Counted from the stretch's first letter, positions 1 to 9,627 are shown. The stretch is DNA of 39,757 nt from JAHFLF01 sp964560145 (GCA_964560145.1 CAZLKS010000005.1:1-39757); one strand, 5' to 3'. The notes: generated by a model not told the origin, from the letters alone. Numbers and translations: made by a program.

Positions 1-16
1 CGCAAGTAATCGTTCG

Positions 17-85
17 GAGGTGCCTCTCTCTGGTGCGGACCGGACCCATCGCAAGCGAATGGTCCGCACCAAAGAGGGGCACCTC
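17..85. repeat. Long hairpin with 19-nt loop (copy 1)
   Basis: A near-perfect 25-bp stem (17-41 with 61-85: 23 Watson-Crick pairs, one G-T, one mismatch) encloses a 19-nt loop, GGACCCATCGCAAGCGAAT. The loop contains its own small inverted repeat, TCGC-AA-GCGA. An almost identical loop sits on an unrelated long stem at 28113-28205. The right arm can instead pair with the bases just after it (AAGAGG at 72-77 with CCTCTT at 82-87, followed by CGTTTTC), giving a terminator-like alternative. The element lies 155 bp upstream of the helicase start. Function is unknown; it could be a structured RNA or a DNA palindrome. In the rest of 86-222 I see only T-runs and no gene. Confidence 0.75.
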
Positions 86-222
86 TTCGTTTTCAATCCT
101 TTGCTTTGCGCTGGGTAGTCCGGGAAACTGGAATGGGATCCTTTCCGCTCACCGTAATGGGGGCGGGGTGCGGGCTCTTTTTGGTTCTTCGCTTTTTTGT
201 TTCGCTGAACGTGGTTTTCTGT

Positions 223-228
223 TAAACT
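223..228 (+). promoter_or_regulatory. Extended -10 box for the helicase gene, probably leaderless
   Basis: TAAACT preceded by TGT gives an extended -10 motif. Its end is 11 nt before the ATG at 240, so the transcript should start within a few bases of the start codon. No convincing -35 or SD is visible. Confidence 0.5.
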
Positions 229-239
229 ATCTCAACCTT

Positions 240-2087
240 ATGCACATCCCACTCAACAAAGAACAAGAGCAGGCGATTAATCACACTGGTGGACCTCTCC
301 TCATGGCTGCTGGTGCCGGATCTGGAAAGACAAGAGCTCTAACCGGCCGTCTCAAGGCGCTCATTGAACGAGGAACACCGCCCCACCAAATCATCGCAAT
401 TACCTTCACCAACAAAGCCGCTCGCGAAATGCGAGAGCGCGTATTCGGCATACACAATGCTGATTCTCGTTGGTCACCGAACTTTCCGGTAATCGGTGAG
501 CCGTTTATTGGGACCTTCCACTCCCTAGGCGCGCGCATCCTTAAACAAGAGGCGGGACACTTCAAGCGAACTCCAAGTTTCACCATTTACGACAGCGACG
601 ACTCTCTTTCGGTGGTAAAGAAAATCTGCAAAGAAATGGACCTGGATAAAGAATCGTTTAAACCCTCCGCAATCGCCAGCAAGATAAGCACGGTAAAGAG
701 TGAACTAAAAGGCATCTCCGATTTCTTTGAGTCCAACGATCGTCGCGATCAAATCTTCGCTGACATCTTTAACCGCTATGAACGGTCTCTGCAAAGCCAG
801 AACTCTTTTGATTTTGACGACTTAATCGAAAAGCCGGTTCGTCTCATGCTCGACAACGCAGAGGTACGCGCTAAATATCAAGACCAGTTTAGCCAGGTAC
901 TCGTTGATGAATACCAAGACATTAATACTACGCAGTATCAATTAATTCGATTACTAGCAGGGAAGCATCACAATGTCAGCGTTGTTGGTGACGACTTCCA
1001 GAGTATCTACGCCTTTCGCGGAGCAGATATGCGAAACTTCCTAAACTTCCACCGCGACTGGCCAAATGCCACCATTATTAAACTTGAACAGAACTATCGC
1101 AGCAGCAGCAACATTATTAGCGCCGCCTCTTCAGTTATCAGTAACAACAAAACTCAGACGCCGAAGAAGCTTTGGACCGAAAACGCGGCAGGGGAGCCAG
1201 TCAAAATGGTGGCGGCGGAGAGCTCAGACGCCGAAGCCACGTGGGCTGCACACGAAATTAGTAGAATCCGCCGGCAAAACAGACAATCAAGCATTGCCGT
1301 AATCTACCGAACGAACGCGCAATCACGCGCTATCGAACAAGCGCTCATTAATGAAAACCTGCCTTACAAAATCTACGGCGGGCTCAAGTTCTACGACCGC
1401 AAAGAAATTAAAGACATCCTCGCTGGCCTCCGCCTGGCAAGTAATCCGCACGACTTAGCCAGTATCGAACGCCTGCAAAAATCCCTCGGCAAACGAATCG
1501 GTGCGACCACCATCGCCGCCATTTCTGGCAAAGGAACTGAGTTTACCGCCCCAGATCTCATCCAGATGTTTCTTAAAGCAGCAGACTACAACAGCCTTGT
1601 TCAAAAAGACTTCAACAATCCCGAGGAGCGCTTCGAAAACATCAATGAGTTGATTGCTTTCGCAGGAAGCTTCTCTTCACTGGAAGAATTCCTTGAGCGA
1701 GCAGCGCTCCTCGGCTCTTCAGATTTGCCGACAGGGCAAACAGATGTACCAATGAGCCACACGAGTGATCAAGAAAGTGGTAATCCGGTCAACCTTATGA
1801 GCATTCATATCGCCAAGGGACTCGAGTTCGATACCGTCTTCATCGTTGGCTGCAACGAAGGAATTTTGCCGCACGAACGCTCTCTAGTATCAGAAAGTCA
1901 GATTGAAGAGGAACGCCGACTCATGTATGTAGCGATGACTCGAGCCAGAAAAGTACTCTATGTACTTTTTAGCGGATATCCGTCACGCTTCTTATATGAG
2001 ATACCGCGCGGACTCTGTTCTTTTGACAGCACCTCTGGGCTTATCAATCAGCTTCCGAGTGAGGACGATATGTGGATTGAACAGTAG
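240..2087 (+). CDS. uvrD: UvrD/PcrA-type 3'-5' superfamily 1 DNA helicase
   Basis: An ATP-driven DNA translocase and helicase of the UvrD/Rep/PcrA family, which act in nucleotide excision repair and in clearing stalled forks. The 615-aa protein shows Walker A (AGAGSGKTRAL, about residue 25), the Walker B/motif II region VDEYQDIN, motif IV LEQNYRS, motif V SIHIAKGLEFDTVFIVG and motif VI RRLMYVAMTRAR, so all nucleotide-binding motifs are present. It is shorter than E. coli UvrD (about 720 aa). The reading frame is open back to 33, but the homologous part begins MHIPLNKEQEQA at 240 and a -10 box lies just upstream, so I use 240. The TAG stop overlaps the first base of a palindromic repeat. UvrD, PcrA and Rep cannot be separated from sequence alone. 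Confidence 0.93.
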   Translation: MHIPLNKEQEQAINHTGGPLLMAAGAGSGKTRALTGRLKALIERGTPPHQIIAITFTNKAAREMRERVFGIHNADSRWSPNFPVIGEPFIGTFHSLGARILKQEAGHFKRTPSFTIYDSDDSLSVVKKICKEMDLDKESFKPSAIASKISTVKSELKGISDFFESNDRRDQIFADIFNRYERSLQSQNSFDFDDLIEKPVRLMLDNAEVRAKYQDQFSQVLVDEYQDINTTQYQLIRLLAGKHHNVSVVGDDFQSIYAFRGADMRNFLNFHRDWPNATIIKLEQNYRSSSNIISAASSVISNNKTQTPKKLWTENAAGEPVKMVAAESSDAEATWAAHEISRIRRQNRQSSIAVIYRTNAQSRAIEQALINENLPYKIYGGLKFYDRKEIKDILAGLRLASNPHDLASIERLQKSLGKRIGATTIAAISGKGTEFTAPDLIQMFLKAADYNSLVQKDFNNPEERFENINELIAFAGSFSSLEEFLERAALLGSSDLPTGQTDVPMSHTSDQESGNPVNLMSIHIAKGLEFDTVFIVGCNEGILPHERSLVSESQIEEERRLMYVAMTRARKVLYVLFSGYPSRFLYEIPRGLCSFDSTSGLINQLPSEDDMWIEQ

Positions 2088-2315
2088 TAATCGCGAACAA
2101 TGCGAATGAGTGCGGTAATAATGCGAATAGATGCGGGCACAAAAAATAATCACTAGAGTAATCGCGAACAATGCGAATGAGTGCTGGTAATAATGCGAAT
2201 AGATGCTAAAAACAAGATTATAAGCTAGCGATTCCTTTTCGGTCTCCATTCGCATTATTACTGATTCCTAATTAGCATTATTACCCGTTCCCCAATTAGC
2301 ATTGTTCGCGATTAC
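2087..2315. repeat. Family 1 palindromic repeat, composite copy
   Basis: This fills the uvrD-rsmA gap. The left arm words TAATCGCGAACAATGCGAAT and GGTAATAATGCGAAT occur twice in tandem (from 2088 and from about 2158). The reverse-complement words (ATTCGCATTATTAC, then ATTGTTCGCGATTAC) close the element near 2315. Simpler copies are at 25628-25753 and 35078-35186. The element starts inside the uvrD stop codon and ends 15 bases before the rsmA ATG. This copy looks like a partial tandem duplication. Confidence 0.85.
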
Positions 2316-2330
2316 TCAAAGATTACTCCA

Positions 2331-3185
2331 ATGATTGAACCCCTCCCTCCCAAAAAATTCCTTGGCCAGCACTTTCTAAAGAACACCACCGCTGTCATGC
2401 AAAGCATTAATGCCTTGCGGCTTGAAGCGGGGGACATTGTCATTGAGATTGGCCCGGGGACGGGAGCGCTTACCTGGCCACTCCTGAATCAATGCCAGCG
2501 CATTGGCTGCCGCTACATCGGAATCGAGAAAGATAGGGAATTAGCGGGACGGCTCATCAGTGAATCGGCTAGCCGGCTCAGCGGAAAGACGGAGACAGGC
2601 TTTGAGATTATTACAGGGGATGCTTTGCTGGCCCTGCCCGAACTGATTAATCAATTAGCCAATCAGTCGACTGACTACCGCATCATCGGCAATATCCCGT
2701 ACTATATCACTGGCCAGTTACTGCGAGTCATTAGCGAGCTTAAACATAAGCCGCATGCGACCGTATTAATGGTACAGAAAGAAGTTGCCGAACGCATCTG
2801 TGCGGCACCGCCAGAAACGAACCTTCTTTCGGCTGCAACCCAGATTTGGTCAAAAGCTCAAATCCTTCTTACTTTAAAACCGAGCGACTTTGAGCCAGCG
2901 CCAGCAGTCTATTCAGCAGTTATTGAGCTCGTCACAAAGAAAAATCTGCTAACAGCCAAAGAGAATGAACAGTATTATGCGACTCTACATCGCATATTCA
3001 AGCAACCGCGCAAAACACTCATCAACAACTTAATATCAGAAGCAGTTATCCCAAACGGAATAGAACCAGTTAGCCGCGCACAGGCGGAGACCCTCCTTAC
3101 AAAGCTTAAGATTCCAACTACCGCTCGTCCTCAGGACTTATCGATTGAACAGTGCCAGTCTTTAGCTAAAGAGTTAACAAAATAA
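2331..3185 (+). CDS. rsmA: 16S rRNA (adenine-N6,N6)-dimethyltransferase
   Basis: RsmA/KsgA transfers four methyl groups from S-adenosylmethionine to two adjacent adenines in the 3'-terminal helix of 16S rRNA during late small-subunit assembly. The 284-aa protein has the normal family length. It begins with the typical KKFLGQHFL segment, carries the SAM-binding motif EIGPGTGALTW (about 38-48) and the catalytic motif NIPYYITGQL (about 121-130), and ends in a small helical domain. It follows uvrD in the same direction across a repeat element. No SD is visible; the bases before the ATG are a duplicate of the repeat edge (GATTACTC). Confidence 0.95.
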   Translation: MIEPLPPKKFLGQHFLKNTTAVMQSINALRLEAGDIVIEIGPGTGALTWPLLNQCQRIGCRYIGIEKDRELAGRLISESASRLSGKTETGFEIITGDALLALPELINQLANQSTDYRIIGNIPYYITGQLLRVISELKHKPHATVLMVQKEVAERICAAPPETNLLSAATQIWSKAQILLTLKPSDFEPAPAVYSAVIELVTKKNLLTAKENEQYYATLHRIFKQPRKTLINNLISEAVIPNGIEPVSRAQAETLLTKLKIPTTARPQDLSIEQCQSLAKELTK

Positions 3186-3211
3186 GAAGAAAAGCTGCTT
3201 CGAATTGGTGG

Positions 3212-3217
3212 TATACT
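3212..3217 (+). promoter_or_regulatory. -10 box upstream of the T4SS-like locus
   Basis: TATACT lies 26 nt before the ATG at 3244, in the 58-bp gap after rsmA. It would give a leader of about 20 nt without an SD. No clear -35 is present. Confidence 0.45.
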
Positions 3218-3243
3218 AATTGTGTTAGCTTGAGCCGCAACGC

Positions 3244-3963
3244 ATGATTAAGTTTATTCGTATTCTTATTATTTTAGCTGCCGTTTTACTCATCGGCTTC
3301 GTTTTCGTTCTAATAAAATTTGGCGGTGACAATACCGTCGCGCTTGAGAAGCAGGTGGCACAAAATACAGCAACAAGCACCGACATTGGCACAAACCTAA
3401 CCGCCAAGCTAACTAAAAATATTGCACGCGACTTCGCCACAACTGCAACCGTACTAAGTGGCACCGCCGGTGAGCCGCGAATAGTGGCGCCTCAGACGGT
3501 GACTCAGGCACTGGATACGCAACTGAAGAGCTTTGACATCAACACGCTTCGTCCTCATTTCACTCGCGATAGCGTTGTGATTATCGAAAATCCAACTGAT
3601 GCAAGTAGAGTCAACTACATCCGCTCATATACCGCCATCATCACCAGTAAGCTAGCTGACAATTACCTTACTTCGAAGAGTGAGCCTGTCCGTGCTGAGT
3701 TCCAGTCACTCGCTGGTGCCTACAAAAACACCGTTGCAGCCCTTCTAACCCTACCCGTTCCGAATGACGCAGTGGAAATCCACATCCAAACGCTCGAGAT
3801 TATTGGTGCACAAGCAAACGCTTTTAATTTGATAGCCAACTATCAAGACGACCCGCTCAAAGCCGTCTTGGCAACAAGACTCCAAGAGGAAATCAGTAAA
3901 GAGGCGAGTCAAGTGCGCCAAAAAATGGTATCTTATATTAAGGAACATAATCTATCAAATTAA
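3244..3963 (+). CDS. Membrane-anchored protein at the head of the T4SS-like locus
   Basis: Not recognised. The 239-aa protein has one N-terminal transmembrane helix (about residues 5-25, rich in I/L/V) followed by a polar, mostly helical domain facing outside by the usual topology rule. There are no cysteines or repeats in the soluble part. The stop is 2 bp before the next start, so the gene is almost certainly co-transcribed with the secreted protein and the VirB6-like protein that follow. By position it may be a small accessory subunit of the envelope apparatus, but no motif confirms this. Confidence 0.7.
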   Translation: MIKFIRILIILAAVLLIGFVFVLIKFGGDNTVALEKQVAQNTATSTDIGTNLTAKLTKNIARDFATTATVLSGTAGEPRIVAPQTVTQALDTQLKSFDINTLRPHFTRDSVVIIENPTDASRVNYIRSYTAIITSKLADNYLTSKSEPVRAEFQSLAGAYKNTVAALLTLPVPNDAVEIHIQTLEIIGAQANAFNLIANYQDDPLKAVLATRLQEEISKEASQVRQKMVSYIKEHNLSN

Positions 3964-3965
3964 TC

Positions 3966-6380
3966 ATGAAGTGCCCTTGTGGTAACCGCTTGGTTGCATC
4001 GATAGTCAGTACCGTACTCTTGTCTACGGTGCTCTTTAGTCTTTCGACTGTTCCAGCTCGAGCATCCGGTATTCCGGTAGTAGACGTCGTAGGGAACATC
4101 ATCAACAACCTGACGTATGTCGAGGATGCGATAACTGCAGCTCAGCAATATTCCAGCACCTTTCAGCAATTCTACGAATGGGAACAAAGTTTCGCGCTCT
4201 CGGCCCTCAAGGCAAATCTAACGCAAGGTCTTCAAGATAAAATATTTAAATACGTAAGCGGGGGAGGCGATAAGCCTAAGTTTGTTACCGATTGGAAGAG
4301 TTACGCAGAAAAAGCCCGCACGAGTGGGGTTGCCGAGGCGACGAACAAGCTCAGCAGTTCTGGCGCCTGTAGCTCCTTCAGCCAGAAGCTCTTTACCAGC
4401 ATCGGCGCAACTGAAGCTGGTTCGGGTGACGGCGAGGGAATCCTAAAATGCGACTTTCCTGCCGGTAAGATAGAAGAAATTACGAGTGACCCCAGCAAAG
4501 GTGGGTGGGCAGATTACCTAAAGCTAACCAAGCCACAGAATAACCTCGTTGGTGCAACTCTTCTGGCTCATGACGTCCAACAAAAGGCCGCTGATGAAGC
4601 GGAAAAGGCGGCGACCAACGAAGCAATCGCAGGTGGCGGCTATTTGAGCGCAAAGGACAGTGGTGGAAAAATCAGTACTCCAGGTAGCACCCTCAAGGAC
4701 CTAACCTCAAAGGCGTTGGGGGCAGACTTTGACTTAATCGCCAACGCTGACCAGCTGCAAAATATCATTGGTAGCATCAGTGGCTCAGTCATCAATAACT
4801 TATCAAGGTCCGGCGATGACGATGGAGGGGACGGAAGCAGAGGGGACAAAGGAATCAAGACTGGTATAGACTTCGAAGCCCGACAACGTGCCCGCAATGG
4901 CACTCGCGATGCAAATGGCACCGCACTCAACCCTGCCGATACAATACCGGACTGTAACCTTGTCTTCACCGAATCGCTGAGCATCGACCAAAAAGATGCT
5001 TTTAGCTCTTACGACGTCGACGGGAACTCTTATCTCGACGCAAACGAAATCGACAAAATCATCGCCGAAAATGGTAGCGAAGTCGAAACGGGACTCTTTG
5101 ACCTCTGTCTAAAGAATGCCAACGCCGGTAATGGCAACCAGCAACTCACGGTTGACGCCACGGTCAATGAAGTCAACACAAAGAGAAAACAGGCACAGAA
5201 GGCACTCAAAGAACTAACTGCCGAAGTCGCACGAACCCGCAATTCTCTTAACGGCTACATCAACAACGTCAACAAGTGGACCAAAAAAGCTCAAGCATAC
5301 AAAGTAGATAATCCGATTTACGACCCATCGCTACCCACGAGCTCTCTTGACCCAGCTCGCTTCCAGTATCTTTATCTGGCACGAAGCGTCAATTGGAGAA
5401 AATGCTTCAAGCTCGACCCAACCACCATCAAATATGTAAACCGCACACCCGGCTCAGCTAAGGACATTGGCACCATCGACTATACCTACGTCACGAGTGC
5501 AAACCCAGCAAATACGGCTGTCTTTATGCCCGATTATACACCGACAGCCAACCCGGCCGCCGGTGCAAAGACGAATCGCTGCACTGTCGACATTCGTAAT
5601 GACGAAGGTGACTTAATTGAAGTCGCCTATTACAACAAGCTCATCAAAAAGGTTGAGCTCGTTGATGCAGCCAATGATTTAGCAGTAAAAAAGATTGCCG
5701 CCCTTAAGAAGATGCTCGAAGCAGCCAGCAAAACAAAACCAGTCGGCGGTATAAATCAAAAGGTGATGGACCTTGTAACCGACTTCAAGTGCCACGGCTC
5801 TCCGTTCTCATGTGCGATTCCAGACCCACTACACATTGGCGGACTTAAGTATCCCGGACCACAGCTAACCCGGCCAACCAACATCGATGCGGACGAGAAC
5901 TCAAATGAACCCGGCTACTTTGATGCCGAAAATGGCGAATACGTTCTTGATGGTGACGGTGAAAAAGTATGGAAGCCAACGCCAAGCCACTTGATTGTCG
6001 ACAAGGCCGAGTATGGACGAACAGAACGTGACCGACAGGGGAATGAGCGTGTCGACTACTACGGTGTCATCATCGAGAACCCCAAGCTCAACCTCGATCT
6101 CACCGCAATCGACGACTGTGAGCCAGACCCAGCGACAATGAGTGCCGCAGAGATTACTGCTATTGATAAGAACGCTAATTGCATCGCTCGCCGTGGACTC
6201 ATCTCGACAATTAACAGCGACAACCTAGATGATGACCCGGCGAATCCATACTACGAACCGGCCTTCGACTTAACGGAGACCAATCGCGTCTACGACTTCT
6301 CGCAGGGGAATCTCGACATTCTCGGCAACCTTGAGTCGCCAGATGAGACCGAGATTGCCGACGAAAACCCTGACGCTTAA
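3966..6380 (+). CDS. Large secreted protein with an EF-hand-like loop, T4SS-like locus
   Basis: 804 aa with a clear signal peptide (hydrophobic stretch ending PARASG, cleavage near residue 35). The start of the mature part (SGIPVVDVVGNIINNL, then an alanine- and glutamine-rich helical stretch) resembles exported VirB5/TrbJ-type proteins in style; this is a weak comparison, not an assignment. A single EF-hand-like calcium loop, DVDGNSYLDANE, lies at about 349-360. A coiled-coil-like stretch follows (about 400-430), and the C-terminal third is rich in Asp, Asn and Pro. The gene sits directly between an anchored protein and the VirB6-like gene, so it is probably an exported component or substrate of the apparatus. 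Confidence 0.75.
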   Translation: MKCPCGNRLVASIVSTVLLSTVLFSLSTVPARASGIPVVDVVGNIINNLTYVEDAITAAQQYSSTFQQFYEWEQSFALSALKANLTQGLQDKIFKYVSGGGDKPKFVTDWKSYAEKARTSGVAEATNKLSSSGACSSFSQKLFTSIGATEAGSGDGEGILKCDFPAGKIEEITSDPSKGGWADYLKLTKPQNNLVGATLLAHDVQQKAADEAEKAATNEAIAGGGYLSAKDSGGKISTPGSTLKDLTSKALGADFDLIANADQLQNIIGSISGSVINNLSRSGDDDGGDGSRGDKGIKTGIDFEARQRARNGTRDANGTALNPADTIPDCNLVFTESLSIDQKDAFSSYDVDGNSYLDANEIDKIIAENGSEVETGLFDLCLKNANAGNGNQQLTVDATVNEVNTKRKQAQKALKELTAEVARTRNSLNGYINNVNKWTKKAQAYKVDNPIYDPSLPTSSLDPARFQYLYLARSVNWRKCFKLDPTTIKYVNRTPGSAKDIGTIDYTYVTSANPANTAVFMPDYTPTANPAAGAKTNRCTVDIRNDEGDLIEVAYYNKLIKKVELVDAANDLAVKKIAALKKMLEAASKTKPVGGINQKVMDLVTDFKCHGSPFSCAIPDPLHIGGLKYPGPQLTRPTNIDADENSNEPGYFDAENGEYVLDGDGEKVWKPTPSHLIVDKAEYGRTERDRQGNERVDYYGVIIENPKLNLDLTAIDDCEPDPATMSAAEITAIDKNANCIARRGLISTINSDNLDDDPANPYYEPAFDLTETNRVYDFSQGNLDILGNLESPDETEIADENPDA

Positions 6381-6400
6381 AAGAAACTGCGCGCCGAACC

Positions 6401-8374
6401 ATGAAAAACGTAATCCAAAAAATCGCGAAAAGAATACTCACACGGCAGGTACTCGCCGGAGTATTCTTAGGTGTTGTCGTCCTTGGATTACTCTTCGTAC
6501 TGAGTCCGCAGGCCGCCTTTGCAAGCCCAAAAGAACTCGACCTTGGCGACTACAAGAACACTTGCTCCAGCTGGACCGACATTGCTTGTCAGGCTGGCTA
6601 TATTCTTGGCTGGCTCATCCACATCATCCAGGTGGCTCTGGCTTACCTGATTGCAATGCTCGCCGATGGCACCATCATCCTGATTAATTACGGATTAAAG
6701 ATGCTAACCTTCCCAGCTGTTCAGGCTGGATTTAGCGTCTGTCTCGGCATCGTCAACCTCGTGTTTGTCATGTCGCTGATTATTATCGCATTCCAGATAA
6801 TCCTCGGAATACACGAAGGAGAGGCGAAAAAGCAGCTCTCAAAAGTCATTCTCGCAGCGATTCTAGTCAACTTTAGCTATTTATTCGCTGGTCTTCTTCT
6901 TGACGCGTCGAACGTGTTTACGACTTTCTTTACTAAGACCGTCACCTCAGACAATATCTACATTGCCCTCAATCCAGGACTCTTCCAAACAATCAGTGCC
7001 AGTGCGACCTCGTCGAACAGCCCAGGGTTCTGGGGCATGATTATCTCGCAGCTCGCCGCCTTAGCCTTCACTGGCATAGTGCTTGTAATTATGATTGCCG
7101 TCTTTGCAACAACCTTCGTCCGCAATTTATACGTGGCGTGTTTGCTTATGGTTATGCCGCTCACTTGGGCAATGTGGGTTTTCCCTGGCCTCGAAGAACA
7201 TCACTCAAAATGGTGGACTAACTTTATGAAGTGGGGAGTTACTATGCTACCAACGATGACCTTCTTTATGTATCTTGCCATCACCGCAGCAGTTCAGATG
7301 CAAGAGATGCAGAAGAGCGGCGTAGCAGTAATGCCGCCAACAGACTATCCGTTGTTTGATGCGGTTATGAATATCTTAATCGTCGGCGGCATCATGGTCG
7401 CTGGATTAAAGATTAGTCAGGAGGCAGGCGGCATCAGTGCGAGCGCCGCCCTTGGAGCCGCCAAGAAAACTGCTGGCTACCTTGCCAACAACCCTCTCAC
7501 GAAACCTGTCACCCAGAAAATTAGCGGCGCAGTGTCTAATAAGCTTACCGATATGGCCGGGTCAAAGAATTTTGCGGCGCGATGGGCTGGAAAGGCAGCT
7601 GTTTTAACTGGCATTGCTGGCGGTGCCGCTACCTTTGCTCATGGACGAGAACACGACCTCGAAGAGTCTTCCAAGGCCCGTTATGGCAATATGAGCAAGG
7701 AGCAACTCTCAAAACTTGCGCTCACAACTACTTCTTCTGCGGAAAAGGCGAAGATTATGATGGCTCTTAGTAAGCAGAAGGGCGGAGTCAAAGAACTTGC
7801 CAAATTAACTGGTGGCCCAGCCAAGCTGGCCGAACTCAGTGACGCCTATCACGCCGAAACCCACAAAGAAGCAAGCAGCCTCGAAGGGGTCAAGGACGCA
7901 ATCAAGGACAATCCTTTCGAACTCGCCCAGAGTCTTGGCGGTGATGAATACAAGAAAATATCAGCAGTCACCGGGCTACCTATGACTCAGGGTGAAGCCG
8001 CAGTTCTATATATGAGGAAGAATGGCATTGCGAAAGAATTAGGTCCAGAGCAAGTCGCCAAGAATCCTGAGCTGGTTGCGGAAATCAAAAATGACCCTAA
8101 GTTCTTAGCTTCATTTGAAAGCAACGCATCTATAGAGGCAATCAAAGAGCTCAAGCTCAAGCTCGACCCAACCGGTGCGACTAAAGCCGACATCGACGCC
8201 AAATACGCTGCAGTTAAAGCGGCCAAGCAAGCCATCGCCGATAACGGAGGCGTGGCAAGCGCAGCACTCAAAAATGCTCGTGATCAAGCCGTCGCCGCAC
8301 TCAAAGCAGCTACAGGAACTGGTGCCGGGAGAGCACTTCGCTACCTTGACCAGAGTATTCGTAACGAACCTTAA
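6401..8374 (+). CDS. Polytopic VirB6/TrbL-like inner-membrane protein
   Basis: 657 aa. An N-terminal signal-like helix (residues about 14-40, ending AAFASP) is followed by roughly six or seven more hydrophobic helices up to about residue 350. A long alanine- and lysine-rich cytoplasmic tail (about 360-657) follows, predicted helical. This layout, with PrgI and VirB4 genes in the same locus, fits the VirB6/TrbL family, which forms the inner-membrane channel of type IV secretion systems. The gene begins 20 bp after the previous stop. Assignment rests on topology and context rather than on a diagnostic motif. Confidence 0.7.
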   Translation: MKNVIQKIAKRILTRQVLAGVFLGVVVLGLLFVLSPQAAFASPKELDLGDYKNTCSSWTDIACQAGYILGWLIHIIQVALAYLIAMLADGTIILINYGLKMLTFPAVQAGFSVCLGIVNLVFVMSLIIIAFQIILGIHEGEAKKQLSKVILAAILVNFSYLFAGLLLDASNVFTTFFTKTVTSDNIYIALNPGLFQTISASATSSNSPGFWGMIISQLAALAFTGIVLVIMIAVFATTFVRNLYVACLLMVMPLTWAMWVFPGLEEHHSKWWTNFMKWGVTMLPTMTFFMYLAITAAVQMQEMQKSGVAVMPPTDYPLFDAVMNILIVGGIMVAGLKISQEAGGISASAALGAAKKTAGYLANNPLTKPVTQKISGAVSNKLTDMAGSKNFAARWAGKAAVLTGIAGGAATFAHGREHDLEESSKARYGNMSKEQLSKLALTTTSSAEKAKIMMALSKQKGGVKELAKLTGGPAKLAELSDAYHAETHKEASSLEGVKDAIKDNPFELAQSLGGDEYKKISAVTGLPMTQGEAAVLYMRKNGIAKELGPEQVAKNPELVAEIKNDPKFLASFESNASIEAIKELKLKLDPTGATKADIDAKYAAVKAAKQAIADNGGVASAALKNARDQAVAALKAATGTGAGRALRYLDQSIRNEP

Positions 8375-8391
8375 TACCGAAATCTCTGCTT

Positions 8392-9186
8392 ATGAAATTT
8401 GTTGACCTCGATAAAGGCATGCAGGACTGGCTTGGCTCATCGTTAGTTATGACGATAGTTGTTGAGTTAAATGAAAAAATAGATGCGCTTGGGCCGGAGG
8501 TTAAGGTTATCCCAGGAGTCATTAGATCTCTAGTACTTAAAAAAATAGAACCTGAGCAGTTTTTACTTGAGCTCAAAAAGGGACTGCCGGATGTTGCCGA
8601 TGCTTTTCTTATAGAAACCGCTAACTCTATCAAGAACCGTATTCTTAAGCCAATCAGCAGCAGCCTAAACGGGTTGTATGGTATTACTATTGCAAAAATA
8701 CCGGACTCCATATCGACGCAACCCGCAGCCAGAACAACCCCACTCGCGACGGCAATACCTACTAAGCCAGTAGTGCCCGTAACCCCGCCTCGCCCCGTCA
8801 CCCCAACTGCTCCACCGCCGCCACCTATTCGCGCTCGCGTTATGGAAATGGCTCAGGTAGTTGACCTACGTAAACCCGCCCGGTTAGACCCCGTGAAGCA
8901 AACTGTGCAAGCTGCGTCGCAAGCACCAGCGACGCCAGCGGCGCAAACTATGAAGATAGAGGGTAGCTTTGGTTCAGGAAATCAGCGGGCGGCGACTGGT
9001 TCTAATGCAATGAACACTAATCAACCCACCAGCTCCGCAGCTACAAAAAAACCGGAAGGGGAGAGTGAAGTTCTCGAAACAAAAAGAGAATTCGGCTTAG
9101 CAGAAGTGATTCCCAAGCCCCCAGCCCCGCAAGAAATTGAAGTGTATCAGGACGAGCATCCGGTTGTGGATAAATCAGTTGACTAG
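8392..9186 (+). CDS. Proline-rich cytoplasmic protein of the T4SS-like locus
   Basis: Not recognised. The 264-aa protein has a helical N-terminal domain (residues about 1-105) and then a long low-complexity region rich in Pro, Ala, Thr and Gln, including PTAPPPPPIRARV. There is no signal peptide or membrane helix. It follows the VirB6-like gene after 17 bp. The order suggests that prgI was once its immediate neighbour, because a GxxExxY repeat cassette now lies between them. It could be an adaptor that binds the secretion ATPase, but this is only positional inference. Confidence 0.65.
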   Translation: MKFVDLDKGMQDWLGSSLVMTIVVELNEKIDALGPEVKVIPGVIRSLVLKKIEPEQFLLELKKGLPDVADAFLIETANSIKNRILKPISSSLNGLYGITIAKIPDSISTQPAARTTPLATAIPTKPVVPVTPPRPVTPTAPPPPPIRARVMEMAQVVDLRKPARLDPVKQTVQAASQAPATPAAQTMKIEGSFGSGNQRAATGSNAMNTNQPTSSAATKKPEGESEVLETKREFGLAEVIPKPPAPQEIEVYQDEHPVVDKSVD

Positions 9187-9204
9187 TCTACCAGTAGAAC
9201 GGTA

Positions 9205-9627
9205 ATGTTCGCTACGAAATACGAAATGGATACGAAAGTACGAACAAAGCGCACTGATTTGATTTATCCTGAATTATCTTATGATATAGTCGGTGCACTT
9301 TTTAGAGTTTTCTCGGCGGTTGGCGCAGGACACAAAGAGGCTGTCTACCAGAGGACTACTGCTTTAGCCCTCCAGGATGCTCAAGTATCGTTTAAAGAAC
9401 AGGTTTACCTTCCTCTCTTATTTAAGAAGGAGATAGTGGGAAAGTACTTTTTAGATTTTCTCATCGAAGATAAGATTATTCTTGAGCTTAAGGTTAGGAA
9501 TTATTTTTCTCTTAGCGACATAAAACAAATCATCAGCTATCTTAAAACGTATAAGCTGAAACTTGGTATTCTCGCGCACTTCACTAAAGATGGTGTAAGA
9601 TATAAGCGTATACTGAATCTTTCGTAA
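9205..9627 (+). CDS. GxxExxY family protein (PD-(D/E)xK nuclease-like) inside a palindromic repeat
   Basis: 140 aa. The GxxExxY signature is GHKEAVY, preceded by the usual ELSYDIVGALFRVFSAVG segment. A PD-(D/E)xK-like core follows: DFLIEDKIILELKV, with the acidic residue before the strand and ELK as the E-x-K. The family is widespread in Patescibacteria and its biochemical role is not established. The first codons (MFATKYEMDTKVR) are translated from the left arm of the surrounding repeat, and the stop lies at the edge of the right arm. An alternative start is Met8 at 9226. The cassette interrupts the T4SS-like operon between the proline-rich gene and prgI. Confidence 0.88.
   Translation: MFATKYEMDTKVRTKRTDLIYPELSYDIVGALFRVFSAVGAGHKEAVYQRTTALALQDAQVSFKEQVYLPLLFKKEIVGKYFLDFLIEDKIILELKVRNYFSLSDIKQIISYLKTYKLKLGILAHFTKDGVRYKRILNLS

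Noticed and set aside
33..239. N-terminal extension of the helicase from 33
   Set aside because: The first 69 residues run through the hairpin element and match no helicase. An ATG with a -10 box is at 240.
2087..2315. CRISPR array from repeated AATGCGAAT words
   Set aside because: Repeat and spacer lengths are irregular, the arms are inverted, and no cas genes are present.
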